A stretch of 32,087 bases of DNA, taken from Schoenoplectus triqueter (taxonomy: Eukaryota; Streptophyta; Magnoliopsida; Poales; Cyperaceae). Below, piece by piece: positions 1 to 8,930 of this stretch. The notes under the pieces were generated by a model. It did not search any database and was not told the origin of the DNA. It saw only the letters and a list, made by a program, of their open reading frames with translations. Numbering within the stretch: the first letter of the stretch is position 1; every line of letters begins with the position of its first letter. The position numbers were made by a program, and so were the translations under genes. The stretch is taken from assembly GCA_964058805.1 (NCBI GenBank), contig CAXKVV010000557.1, positions 1 through 32,087 of the forward strand. Direction: 5' to 3'.

Positions 1-795
1 CATACCACTCCGTAGAGAGGCGAGTTCTATTACCATCTGTCTCGTGATTTCTCATAAAACACAGCATATATCAACTTCCTCAACTTTTATTTTCTCAAAA
101 ATCCAATTTTTCCAATGATTCAACTTTTCCGACTTCTTCTTGCTGATTTGTTATTGTGCGCCCTTGTCAAAAAAGGGAAGAGGGGAAGACTGATCATCGA
201 CGTCCCAACCAATAAGATTTTTTTTTTCTTACTCGGCACCTTGAAACAGTGAATGAGAGCAATAGAAAATTTGTAGGTATTTGGATATTAGATGTTATGA
301 GTTGTTGTGTTTATATTTTTGTTGTGCATCTAAATAACGTTGTTTGATGTTGTTGTGTGATATGATGGATGTAATTTATATTTTATTTTATGAAAATTGT
401 ACTTGATATCCACTACGTAAGGTCTCAAAAAAGAAAATTGCAGTAGCTAACCCATAAAATAAAAGAGGGTCTACTATAAAAAAGTTTTAAAGAGCTAAGC
501 CATAAACTGATGACTTTAATTTTTCTAGCCTTGAAAGAGCAGCAATACCCATTTTAAAAACTTCTTCACTCTAAAACCTTGGTAGTTAGAATAATGGATA
601 TCGATGGTCTGAGACTCTCAGTGCATTACTCTGTATACATATTTAGATTATAGATTCAAATACAGACCTGTCTGATTTTCTGAACGATTTTTATGATTTA
701 CAAATTAGGGCTTCTATATTTTTCAATTTTTTATCTTATAATTAATATGGGAAAAGAACCATGAGACCTGATTTTGATATATATTTTGATTCAAA
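1..795. other. AT-rich non-coding stretch
   Basis: I see no coding exon here. The first 250 bases are less AT-rich and contain pyrimidine-rich tracts. They could be promoter or leader of a gene beyond the left edge, but nothing in the window proves it. Confidence 0.4.
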
Positions 796-1183
796 CAGGG
801 GCGGATTTAAATTATACCAGGGGTCAACTGACCCTTTGAATTTTAAAAAATAATGGTTTTAGACTAAAATTTTATTAATCTGACCCCCCTGAATTAAATT
901 TCTGACCCCCTAAATTGTATGATTATTTTTCATTGAGAAAAAATATTTAATATCGTGGATAATTAAATAATTATGCAAAAAAATAAAATATAAAGTATCA
1001 TAGAGAAAATTTTTCTTTATCGCTATGATTATTTATTATTTTGAATTTTATTTTTTGTTTTTTTAATATATAAAAGATTCTATTTTAATATTTTATTTAA
1101 TACCCGATTAGTTAATGGATTTAAACCCAATAAACTACTGAATCCAATTATTGGACCCCAACCAAAACCCTACATCCGTCCCG
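796..1183. mobile_element. Non-autonomous hAT-like element with CAGGGGCGGA end
   Basis: The left end reads CAGGGGCGGAT and the right end is its decayed complement, ATCCGTCCCG. The flanks are GATTCAAA on the left (788-795) and GATTCAAT on the right (1184-1191), an 8-bp target duplication with one mismatch. CAGGGGCGGA ends with 8-bp duplications fit the hAT superfamily. The 388-bp interior has no transposase ORF and contains repeated GACCCCCT-type motifs, so this is a non-autonomous, decayed copy. Confidence 0.7.
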
Positions 1184-1547
1184 GATTCAATCATTACAGA
1201 TATATAGTTTAAACCAATAATGATATTTTGGTGAATTATAGAGGTCCGAGTCAATCTTTTTTAAAACATGAGCTACCTTCTGCATACCTTAGTCAACAAC
1301 ACATTTTTATCACCCTCCTCTGTTAGGCTAAGACGTACTGTTTGATCTCAAATTCTTAGAAATTTGTATATATTAATACTTTTTTTTATCTTACTTACCT
1401 CTAATTGTAGCCCCCAACTGTCAGTTGAAAATAATAGAAGAGGTAAGCCAAGACCTGAAATGAAAAAAAAAATGAAGAAAAAAAAAACAGTTTCCATCAT
1501 GAATAATGGAGAAAAGTGAATTGAAAATAATGGGAATAGTTACCATT

Positions 1548-1721
1548 GTAGTACTTAAAAGTAGTTGGATGTGCATCCATTATGTCAAGAGTATCATCGG
1601 CAAATTTCATTGTTCTATTTCTCACATTTGGAATAGTTGGAATGGTATTTTTTGCCCTTGATATTACAGATTGCAACGTGTCGGTGGCTAAAATGAAGAG
1701 TGACAAGGAGTCTCATTGTCT
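1548..1721 (-). pseudogene. LINE (non-LTR retrotransposon) reverse transcriptase fragment
   Basis: The minus-strand frame reads R-Q-stop-D-S-L-S-L-F-I-L-A-T-D, then about 30 residues later F-A-D-D-T. This is the order of two reverse-transcriptase motifs of plant LINE elements: the RQGDPLSPxLF block and the catalytic (Y/F)xDD block. The expected Gly after Gln has become TGA (1715-1713), and at least one codon is missing before LFIL. Sequence on either side of roughly 170 bases is not recognisably coding. It is an isolated dead fragment. Related RT families cannot be fully excluded, but the L-S-x-L-F-I-L-A spacing is LINE-like. Confidence 0.7.
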
Positions 1722-2488
1722 TAGCCTTCACATGTGATAGAAATGGTTACCTTTGTATCAATTGATGGTTCAACCTGATATTTTGCAGGTACTTTGTTTT
1801 AAGATATTTTATTATTCTTTCTTATAAAATGCCATCATGATTGTTACTTATATATGTTACTATTAGATAATGTGCACGAGCTGTTTGATTGCAAAACAAA
1901 TTAACTTGCAATCTTTCTTCCATCAGATGACTAATGCACATCTAACCACTAATTATTAAGGAAATGAAAAATGGATTGACTTTTATTTCCTTTCAGTTAA
2001 TCCGTTTGCTTACAAGATAAAGTTTCAATGCATTTATTGTTTTCTTTTTGTTTTTGTTTTTAACAAAAAGTGTCTTCATAAGTCACCGATCCTATCACAT
2101 GAAATCATATAAATACATGTGATGGTGTTATTTCCACTAATATTTAAAATACAAAAATCCTCATTTAGTTTCTATTTTAACTTTTTATTTGAGTTTACTT
2201 CTTCAGTATATATTTGAGTTTGCTTCAATATAAATTTCAGTTCAAACTTGACTGTCTATCCTTGATGTACAGATCATGCAGCTTATTATATGAGCACTTA
2301 GTTTTGCATGGAGGTGGTCTAAAGCTGACTCAACGTTATATAAATAAAATTGATATATAACTTACTTTTTGTTTACTATGTGTTAACTCTTATGTGATTG
2401 AGATGGAGACTGAAGGAAAAGAATAATCGAGGCTGAAAAAGTGAGAGATGCACATACATTTCACAAGCAAGAATTACTATTTGGAGAT

Positions 2489-2538
2489 ATCAATGAGATG
2501 TATTTATAGATGTATCAATGAGATGTATTTATAGATGT
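2489..2538. repeat. 25-bp perfect tandem duplication
   Basis: The unit ATCAATGAGATGTATTTATA plus GATGT occurs twice head to tail, at 2489-2513 and 2514-2538, without mismatch, indicating a recent local duplication. Confidence 0.85.
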
Positions 2539-2621
2539 AAAGTTTTGAATAATCATATTGTATGTTTTGATGTTTAATAACTATTCCCAGCAAGAGCAGT
2601 TACAAAAATAATGCGTCCCAC

Positions 2622-2639
2622 CACGTGTTCATTGACTCA
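2622..2639. promoter_or_regulatory. G-box next to a TGACTCA motif
   Basis: A CCACGTGT G-box/ABRE-type core (CACGTG at 2622-2627) is followed after five bases by TGACTCA (2633-2639), a GCN4/bZIP-type site. Both are bZIP-family targets. No gene is visible beside them, so a regulatory role is only a possibility. Confidence 0.25.
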
Positions 2640-2994
2640 TTCAATCTCTCTCTTTGTAACCAATATTCATTCATTTCTTTCAAAAAGGAAACCGGTTAAC
2701 GTCTCAACGTTTTGGAATTAAACTTGGTCCTAAGCTTCATTTCAACCGTTAAATCAGTATCTAGAATGAAATAAAATATGGACGCGACTAACAGTATCCA
2801 ACGTAAATTTTCCAAAAAAATCCCCCCGGCAATGGACTTTCCATTTTGGAAAAAAAAACGTTGAAGAACGCTTAACAAGCTTTTTATTTTGAAAAAAATA
2901 TTGTTAAAGTATGCACACATGTGCTTATTCTTTCACCAAGCAATGCTCATTTATAGTTCACGTGAATTTCTGAAACGCCAAGTTTGTTATAGGT

Positions 2995-3590
2995 AATTAC
3001 ATCATTTAGATATTTATATATCTATTCTAGGTATTTAAATAAATATTCTAAGTATTTAGATTTTTATTTTAAAAATAGATAATGAGATATGTGTCATGCA
3101 TATTTAACTATCTATTCTAGGTATTTAGATATGTTATCAAAGTATTTAATTATATATTCTAGGTACTTATATTTATATTTTACTAATAAGTGATTACTTG
3201 ATTTACTTATTTAGTTATTTAGATATGTATCGTGAGTATTTAATTATATTTTATAGATATTTAGATTTTTTTATTTAAAATTATATAATTTACTTATTTA
3301 GGTATTTAGATATGTATCATTGATATTTAATTATCTTCTTTAGGTATTTAAATTTTTTATTTATGATTATGTGATTTATTTATTTAAGTATTTAGATATG
3401 AGTTATGTGTATTCAATTATCTTTTATAGGTATTTATATATGTGTTCTATGTATTTAGATTTTTTATTTATGATTGTGTGATTTACTTATTTAGATATTT
3501 AGATATGTGTTCTGAATATTTAAATAATTTTTATAGGTATTTAGGTTTCTTATTTATAATTATTTAAATATATGGAATATGTGATTTCTT
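2995..3590. repeat. AT-rich tandem array, ~86-bp period
   Basis: Degenerate units each contain a block like ATTTACTTATTTAG followed by TATTTAGATATGTRT and, about 30 bases later, a TATAGGTATTTA block. The ATTTACTTAT block starts at 3201, 3288, 3374 (as ATTTATTTAT) and 3481, giving spacings of 87, 86 and 107. The longer last step contains an extra TATTTATATATGTGTTCTAT-type sub-unit. More diverged units extend left to about 2995. This is a minisatellite-type array with a short TATTTAGAT sub-repeat and no coding capacity. Confidence 0.75.
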
Positions 3591-3689
3591 TTAATTATTT
3601 ATTGATTAACATGGAAAATAAAATTAAATTTTATAAAATAATATTTTCCTATAAAGCATCAAATATACTTTAAATATATCTTTATACTG

Positions 3690-3800
3690 TTTTAACAGCC
3701 TAATAATATGTTCAATATCATAACATTCTAATCATATGTTCAACATCACAAATTCTAATATCTGAAATACATTTCAACATCACAAGTTCTAAGGAAGAGA
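3690..3800. repeat. Short degenerate tandem repeat (~28-34 bp units)
   Basis: Three units share the pattern CTAATnATATGTTCAAYATCA followed by CAnATT or CAAGTT. They are imperfect and AT-rich. Confidence 0.55.
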
Positions 3801-4251
3801 GAATTCAAAAAGAAAACACTAGACGTCAGATCTAATTGAGAAAAAAACATACTATATTGAAGAAAAAATAAATATGGAATGTCGGGCTCAATTAGCATGT
3901 GCTTGATTAAAGAAATGAGCGCCGATAGCATGGAGATGATCCGGGGAATAAAGGCTTGGAGGAATAAAAAATTATCTCATAAAATATAAGATAAAAAATG
4001 AGTTACATCAAAATTGATGAAACAAGACCCATTCAATGGTTGAAACAAGATTTGAGATTTTTAGTCTCAAGACCTTAGAGACATTAATCGGTCCCTTTAA
4101 AAAAAAGTAACAATTTATTTATTAGCTATAGCTACGTACAAAAATGAGCCCATTTATTTAGAATGGTTCATACTATAAAGAATTTAATATTGAAGTTTAG
4201 TAACGGTTCTATTATAGAACCTTTATTAAAGATGAGCCTACTTTTTTTTAG

Positions 4252-4345
4252 CTTCACGATTCTAAAGTTTATTAACAGTTCTGAATAAGAATAATTTCTA
4301 AAAGTTATCTTCACGATTCAAAAGTTTATTAACATCTGAAACTGT
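4252..4345. repeat. 57-bp imperfect direct repeat
   Basis: CTTCACGATTCTAAAGTTTA at 4252 recurs as CTTCACGATTCAAAAGTTTA at 4309, and both copies continue with TTAACA. No other feature is seen here. Confidence 0.6.
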
Positions 4346-4546
4346 TAGTTCCTTCATCAATAAATAAATGTATCGGTTTTCTTTTCTTATTTATTTCGCT
4401 TTTCAGACGTTTTAATTAGTACTGAATATTATTTATGTAATTTTAAACTCTAGCTGTGGGCCTGTATTTCAGTGTTGGAGTTAATTTCTCTACATGGAGA
4501 TCGATTACCAGTGATCAGTGTTGCCAAAGAGCCATACAATCATATA

Positions 4547-4562
4547 ATGCATGCGCATGCAT
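4547..4562. promoter_or_regulatory. 16-bp perfect palindrome with two RY motifs
   Basis: ATGCATGCGCATGCAT is a perfect palindrome. It holds RY-type CATGCA/TGCATG cores, the site class bound by plant B3 factors such as FUS3, LEC2 and ABI3. A TATATATATC stretch lies about 40 bases downstream on the plus strand, but no ORF or exon follows within 1 kb. Confidence 0.35.
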
Positions 4563-4685
4563 AGAAGATAAGAGATGGTTATTAATTTGAAACTTTAGCT
4601 ATATATATCGGGACCCGTATATCACTTGTGCATCATTTCATTGAACGGAAGGAATATTAATTAATTGTTTTGTCACCTCCTGGAG

Positions 4686-4760
4686 ATCTTATATATTGAT
4701 TATTAATTACATTCACTAATTCCGCTGCAACACATCTTATATAGTGATTATTAATTGCAG
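4686..4760. repeat. 48-bp tandem duplication
   Basis: ATCTTATATATTGATTATTA at 4686 recurs as ATCTTATATAGTGATTATTA at 4734. The following AATT(A/G)CA also matches. Confidence 0.65.
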
Positions 4761-4920
4761 TTACAAGAACACAGTCAGCACTAAATGAAATATAAAATTA
4801 CAGAGTTAATAATATTTATTGGCAAATTCATTTCGGTGCCAAATAAAATTTGAATTTATTAAAGTTGAACATTCTATTGAATTCAGGTCATGCCCAACAG
4901 AAAAAAAAATACATAGTGGT

Positions 4921-5266
4921 GGAGATCCTTGACAACTATCTATGTTTATAATTTTGACAATTTAAAATTTTAAAATAAAAAAGCTTTACAAACATATTCT
5001 CACACTTATGGATTGATTGTCTCAAATTTGGTGCAATTTGAATATCATTTGATATTTCATCAAAAATTTAAACTGTTAAAATTATTATATAATTTTGATG
5101 GTCTTTGATGGAGTATCAAACAATACTTAAATTAGACAACGTTTGAAACACAATCAATCCATAAGTGTAAAAAAATATTTATAATTTTTTATCTGTAATA
5201 TTTTATACAAATTTATATAAAATTAGTCATCAAAATTATCAAAATAGATAGTTGTTAAGACATCCC
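4921..5266. mobile_element. Foldback MITE
   Basis: The left end reads GGAGATCCTTGACAACTATC. The complement of the right end reads GGGATGTCTTAACAACTATC. A second inner pair, CACTTATGGATTGATTGT, is present in both arms, so most of the 346 bp can fold into one hairpin. The middle carries GGTCTTTGATGGAGTATCAA, which resembles the core of the element at 7962-8356. There is no coding capacity and no clear target duplication, so the superfamily is unassigned. Confidence 0.7.
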
Positions 5267-6015
5267 AAACCTGCAACTTAACTTAAAATCTAAATCGATG
5301 ACGTACAAGGAACAACTTGAGACATGGAATATGAGTCATAATTCGAATCAAATTGTTTGTGTTTGTGCTACTTGGACACTGTATGAACTGCAGCTATCAA
5401 TGCCCTGCCAATGACGAAGCCACCTGTCATTTGAAAATATTTTGAGTTAAATAACTAGACTTCAATCCTACCAAATATATAGGATTGGTTCCAACATCTA
5501 ACATATTTCGTGGGGCAGTATTCTAACAACTTATATATAAACACTACTATATATCCCAAGAAAGATGTTGAGCGGGTTCTCGGATGCCTTTGAGATGCTA
5601 TTTGTACTGGGTGCCTTTAAGTGGAAGAGGTGTCTTCCCTAATATGATCATGAAACATAAACCCCTCATCCTTTCATTTGAACTACACACGCATTATACT
5701 AATAATTCCAACTGACTATAGTTCCAGCTCATAGCCTACAAAATCTAAACCAACATAACTCTAAATTAATAAAAACTAACCCATGGTAGGTATGCTGCTG
5801 TAAAAGTGAAGAGGCCCAAAAGCCCATGTGTATAAATGGATATTATTCTTGCTCCGCACATAGACCTACAAAGTACAAATCTCCGAACTTGAGAAATAAA
5901 TAAAAAAAAATATATAAGGAACAATAAAATGAAATAAATATTTCTTTTCTTCAAAGCCTTTGTTCCAAGGGAGCGGGTGGATCCGCAGCTTTCGAACTGA
6001 AAAATTAATTCGAAT

Positions 6016-6126
6016 GGTTCGAAAACCGTTAATTTTGCATCGGAATTCGTACTTTTAATGAGATCCAAAATTTATATTTTTAATAATTATTATGAATTTC
6101 AATGCAAAATTAACGGTTTCTAACCG
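6016..6126. mobile_element. Small foldback element inside the Derlin pseudogene
   Basis: The left arm GGTTCGAAAACCGTTAATTT and the complement of the right arm, GGTTAGAAACCGTTAATTT, are near identical and both continue as TGCATYGRAATTC. The total is about 111 bp. It lies between Derlin blocks 2 and 3 and has no coding capacity. No target duplication was found. Confidence 0.55.
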
Positions 6127-6280
6127 GCTATTGTTCTCAAACCTGTTGGGGATAAGTTAGAAATGAAAACCAATGAATTTTATTTTCATTAAAAAAGTAA
6201 AAATTTTTACGTTGACTTGTTTGATCCAACACAATCTTCTTTCTTTTTTCTAGCTTGAGTCGGACCGTGCAGAAACTACA

Positions 6281-6390
6281 CAAGCAATGCAACGGACCAG
6301 TAGCACAAATTGCTGAGAAAGATCTTAGCGTTTTGTTTCTAACAAGCAAGGAATAATGCCTCTCAGTAGCACAAATTGCGATTAGAACAG
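6281..6390. repeat. 16-bp direct repeat in the Derlin pseudogene
   Basis: CAGTAGCACAAATTGC occurs at 6299-6314 and 6365-6380, 66 bases apart, just where similarity to Derlin stops after ATVL. It marks a local rearrangement or duplication that destroyed the rest of this exon. Confidence 0.6.
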
Positions 6391-6934
6391 TGGCGCCAAA
6401 TAGGAGCATGAATAAGAAACCAGCTGTGTGACCTCTGAATGAGTTCTCCTCTAAAAGCTCACAATACCTCGCTAGGGAGAACATGTGAAACAGGAAATCC
6501 AAATCTAGATACACAATAAAGTAATATCATTAGAAATGAACTAAACAAGAAAAAAAAAAGAATTAATAGAGTAACAAATGAAACGGCCATATCATCTACA
6601 CCAATTTAAGGACAAAAAATCACCAAACCCAATCATTCACATAATCCAAGCAAGACAACTCATCGAAGGGGAGGATTTTGGGGAAGAACTCAAACCTCAA
6701 GAGAGCAACCAACAATAGTGAACAAGAAGCGAGTGATGATAGGCAGATATGTTTGTACCATTTCTCTACCGCCTACGCCATTTCTACTGTCGAGCTTTCA
6801 AAAGCCTAACCCCATTTCTCTGATTCAGCTCAATCCGTACAAAACGAAGAATGCAGAATGCAACAAGAAGCTTCCATTCAAAGCCGATTGGATGTGAAAC
6901 AATTTTGCAAGAAAACAAAGCTCATCGAAGTTAC

Positions 6935-7041
6935 CTCAGCAGGTGAGAAAGAGAGAGGCGGAGAGAAATAGTGGAGATCCAGCGCAACGAAGTAAAGTTG
7001 GCGATTCGCAACTCCGTCGATCGGAGAATCAACGCAGCCAT
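6935..7041 (-). other. Leader exon upstream of the Derlin pseudogene with a 36-codon ORF
   Basis: On the minus strand a GC-richer stretch ends in CTGCTGAG followed by GTAACT, a good splice donor (6934-6933). This could be the 5' leader exon of the parental Derlin gene. The stretch also contains an ATG (7041) opening M-A-A-L-I-L-R-S-T-E-L-R-I-A-N and ending ...S-H-L-L-R before TAA at 6933. The peptide is rich in Arg, Ser and Leu with one acidic residue, similar in composition to a mitochondrial presequence. I cannot tell a chance leader ORF from the first exon of an unrelated gene. Confidence 0.35.
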
Positions 7042-7225
7042 CTCCTTTTCTCACAGAGCCTCTCTACTTTTGTTCTGCGCCCCCTCCGAAATCCGAATCG
7101 GTATCCTCTGAGAAGTTTCCGTGCTAGCGGTTCTTTCATTATGTTCCGTCCGATCGATCATTAACCGTTCTCATTTAATAATAATAAACAATTCCGTATC
7201 TTCAAAATTTATATTTATACTTCAC

Positions 7226-7250
7226 CACAGCCGTAAAACCACAGCCGTAA
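7226..7250. repeat. Tandem CACAGCCGTAAA
   Basis: CACAGCCGTAAA occurs twice within 25 bases, immediately before the F-box-like ORF. Confidence 0.6.
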
Positions 7251-7258
7251 AGATTAAA

Positions 7259-7350
7259 ATGAGCCGTTCAGATTTCCCTGCGGAGATCTTCACAGAGAAT
7301 TTACTCCGTAGAGGTTGCCCGCCTGCGCCACTCCTCTATCTTGGTAACTC
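7259..7350 (+). pseudogene. F-box N-terminal remnant
   Basis: The ATG at 7259 opens M-S-R-S-D-F-P-A-E-I-F-T-E-N-L-L-R. This resembles the first helix of plant F-box proteins (D-x-P-x-E-I-x-x-E-I-L-L-R-L-P), which bind SKP1 in SCF ubiquitin ligases. After LLR the expected L-P is displaced: TTG CCC GCC occurs a few bases on in another frame, which suggests a small insertion. The rest of an F-box domain is missing and a transposon begins at 7395. The match covers only about 17 residues, so confidence is limited. Confidence 0.35.
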
Positions 7351-7394
7351 TAGTTCCTACTTTCTAATTCAGAGCCGAACTCGAGATCATAGGC

Positions 7395-7820
7395 CAGAGG
7401 TGCAAACGGATCAGATATAGAAATAAAAATTGTACTTATATTCGTTTTTATTTTTTAATATAAATATTGTCGGATAGAAGTATGAAAATAGATAATATAT
7501 ATTAGATAAATATAAAATTTATTTAAATTTTATAAAGTTTATTGAAATGTATAATAAAATAATTTTTCTAATACTATTTTTTATTTAAAAATATATTATT
7601 AATTTTAAAATATTAAAATTTATAATATATATTCCATTATAGTGATGAATAATATTTATTTTTTTATGATATATATTAAGTATTCGGATATGGATAATTA
7701 AGATTGAAAATTATTTTCATATCATTTTTCTCTGGATATTTAGATACGGATTATCATATTTAATTTTCCGGATACGGATCAACTACAATCAAATATTATC
7801 CGCGTAAGTTTGCACCCCTA
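7395..7820. mobile_element. TAGGGRTG-type hAT-like element, copy 1
   Basis: The left end CAGAGGTGCAAACGGATCAG pairs with a right end that complements to TAGGGGTGCAAAC. The interior is AT-rich with GGATA/TATCC words (GGATATGGATA, CCGGATACGGATC). It has no ORF and no recognisable target duplication. It shares its end type with seven other elements in this window. Confidence 0.65.
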
Positions 7821-7961
7821 CTAAAAAAAGATGAAGTGAAATAGATAGGTTTGGATCAAATTTTAAACAATATATGTACTCTAAATTTATCTCATATATC
7901 ATTCGTTCTCTCATTATCAGCGTATTTCAACTATACTCATATTTTAAATGTGTCTAGAGGG

Positions 7962-8356
7962 GCTCCAAATCTGCTGTTATTCTGAGAGAAGAATAGGGTC
8001 CTATTATTTATTTCGAAAAAATAGAAAAAAATCTGAAAAATAGAAAAAAAATTATAGATATGTTTTTTTATTTATAGATTGATAGCCCGTTAAATTTCAT
8101 ATAATTTTATTAATGTTTGATAATTCATTAAATATTATCAAATTTAATGGTCTTTCACTAATATTTATAACAGTTTCAAATTAACGGTCTTTGATGGACT
8201 ACAAAATATTAATGAAATTATATAAAATTTAACGGATTATCAATCTACAAATAAAAAAATATATCTATATTTTTTTTCTATTTTTTAGATTTTTTTTTCA
8301 GAATAAATAAATAACAGAATCCTATTCTTGTCCGAGAATAATAGCAGATTTGGAGC
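7962..8356. mobile_element. Foldback MITE with GCTCCAAATCTGCT ends
   Basis: GCTCCAAATCTGCTGTTATT on the left matches the complement of the right end, GCTCCAAATCTGCTATTATT. Pairing continues through AGAATAGG, TTATTTATT and an inner pair around ATTGATA...TTAAATTTCATATAATTT. Nearly all 395 bp can form one hairpin. The core (GGTCTTTGATGGAC, ATTTAATGGTCTTT) resembles the cores at 5090-5130 and 9480-9570, suggesting a related group. No ORF and no clear target duplication are seen. Confidence 0.75.
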
Positions 8357-8491
8357 AGACGGACATACCACACTTACATATGTCATGTCCCTACCGTACC
8401 AACTCAACACACGGCACATAAGTAAAGTATGTAGGTGGAGTGAGAGAGAGCAATGATATATACAAGGGCAACCTCACAAGGTTAGATATGA

Positions 8492-8921
8492 CAGATTTTA
8501 GTAATAATAAGTTTTATTAAATTAATATTATTAAAAATAAGAGTGAGAAACGTAAAATTTCAAATATACGAATGGCAGCGCGCCACTGCCAATGGCGCGG
8601 ACGAAACGCACCACTGCTAGTGGCGCGTTTCATTATTTTTAGGAAACGCGCCACTGTCAGTGGCGCGTTTCGTCCAAACCCCACACAAGTGAGATGGAGA
8701 GGCACTGTGCATTTTGTATATATAAGAAGCAAACGCGCCACTGCCAGTGGCGTGTTTCGTAAAAATAATGAAATGCGCCACTGAGAGTGACGCGTTTCGT
8801 AAAAATAATAAAACGCGTCACTTCCAGTGGCGCGCTGCCATTCGTATATTTAAAATTTTACGTTTCTCACTTTTATTTTTAATAATATTAATTTAATAAA
8901 ACTTATTATTACTAAAAACTG
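8492..8921. mobile_element. Palindrome-loaded MITE, copy A
   Basis: The ends are CAGATTTTAGTAATAATAAG and the complement of the right end, CAGTTTTTAGTAATAATAAG. The two arms match over about 95 bases. The flanks are TAGATATGA (8483-8491) and CAGATATGA (8922-8930), a 9-bp duplication with one mismatch or 8 bp exact. Between the arms lie six GC-rich palindromes of the form AAACGCGCCACTGNCAGTGG at 8578-8599, 8603-8631, 8643-8671, 8731-8757, 8770-8798 and 8811-8834. Open frames on both strands here are by-products of the palindromes. A shorter sister copy is at 23472-23746. Long arms with 8-9 bp duplications allow either a Mutator-like or a hAT-like source. Confidence 0.85.
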
Positions 8922-8930
8922 CAGATATGA

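Larger units (their letters stand above)
5780..6781 (-). pseudogene. DER2: Derlin (DER1/DER2-type) pseudogene, intron-containing
   Basis: Derlins are multi-span ER membrane proteins that help pull misfolded proteins out for degradation (ERAD). Three blocks lie in the right order. Block 1 (6781-6696) starts ATG GCG TAG, where plant Derlins have M-A-Q, and contains E-K-W-Y-K, P-I-I-T-R and V-G-C-S-L-E, ending at a GT donor (6695). Block 2 begins after an AG at 6505 and reads D-L-D-F-L-F-H-M-F, A-R-Y-C, L-L-E-E-N-S-F-R-G and M-L-L-F-G-A-T-V-L. Block 3 (~5864-5780) reads V-Y-V-R-S-K, then in another frame G-L-F-T-F-T-A-A-Y-L-P-W. The expected second exon (the ISPYNLYLNP region) is absent, codon 3 is a stop, frames shift, block 1 has a deletion, and a small foldback sits between blocks 2 and 3. 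Introns and leader are kept, so this is a duplicated rather than retroposed copy. No sequence after LPW was recognised. Confidence 0.85.

Noticed and set aside
2696..2920. Minus-strand 74-codon open frame with hydrophobic stretch
   Set aside because: Phe/Lys content follows A- and T-runs; there is no motif, splice partner or family resemblance.
8517..8784. Overlapping open frames on both strands, Arg- and Ala-rich
   Set aside because: They are created by the GC-rich palindromes of the MITE, which read open on both strands; there is no protein family resemblance.
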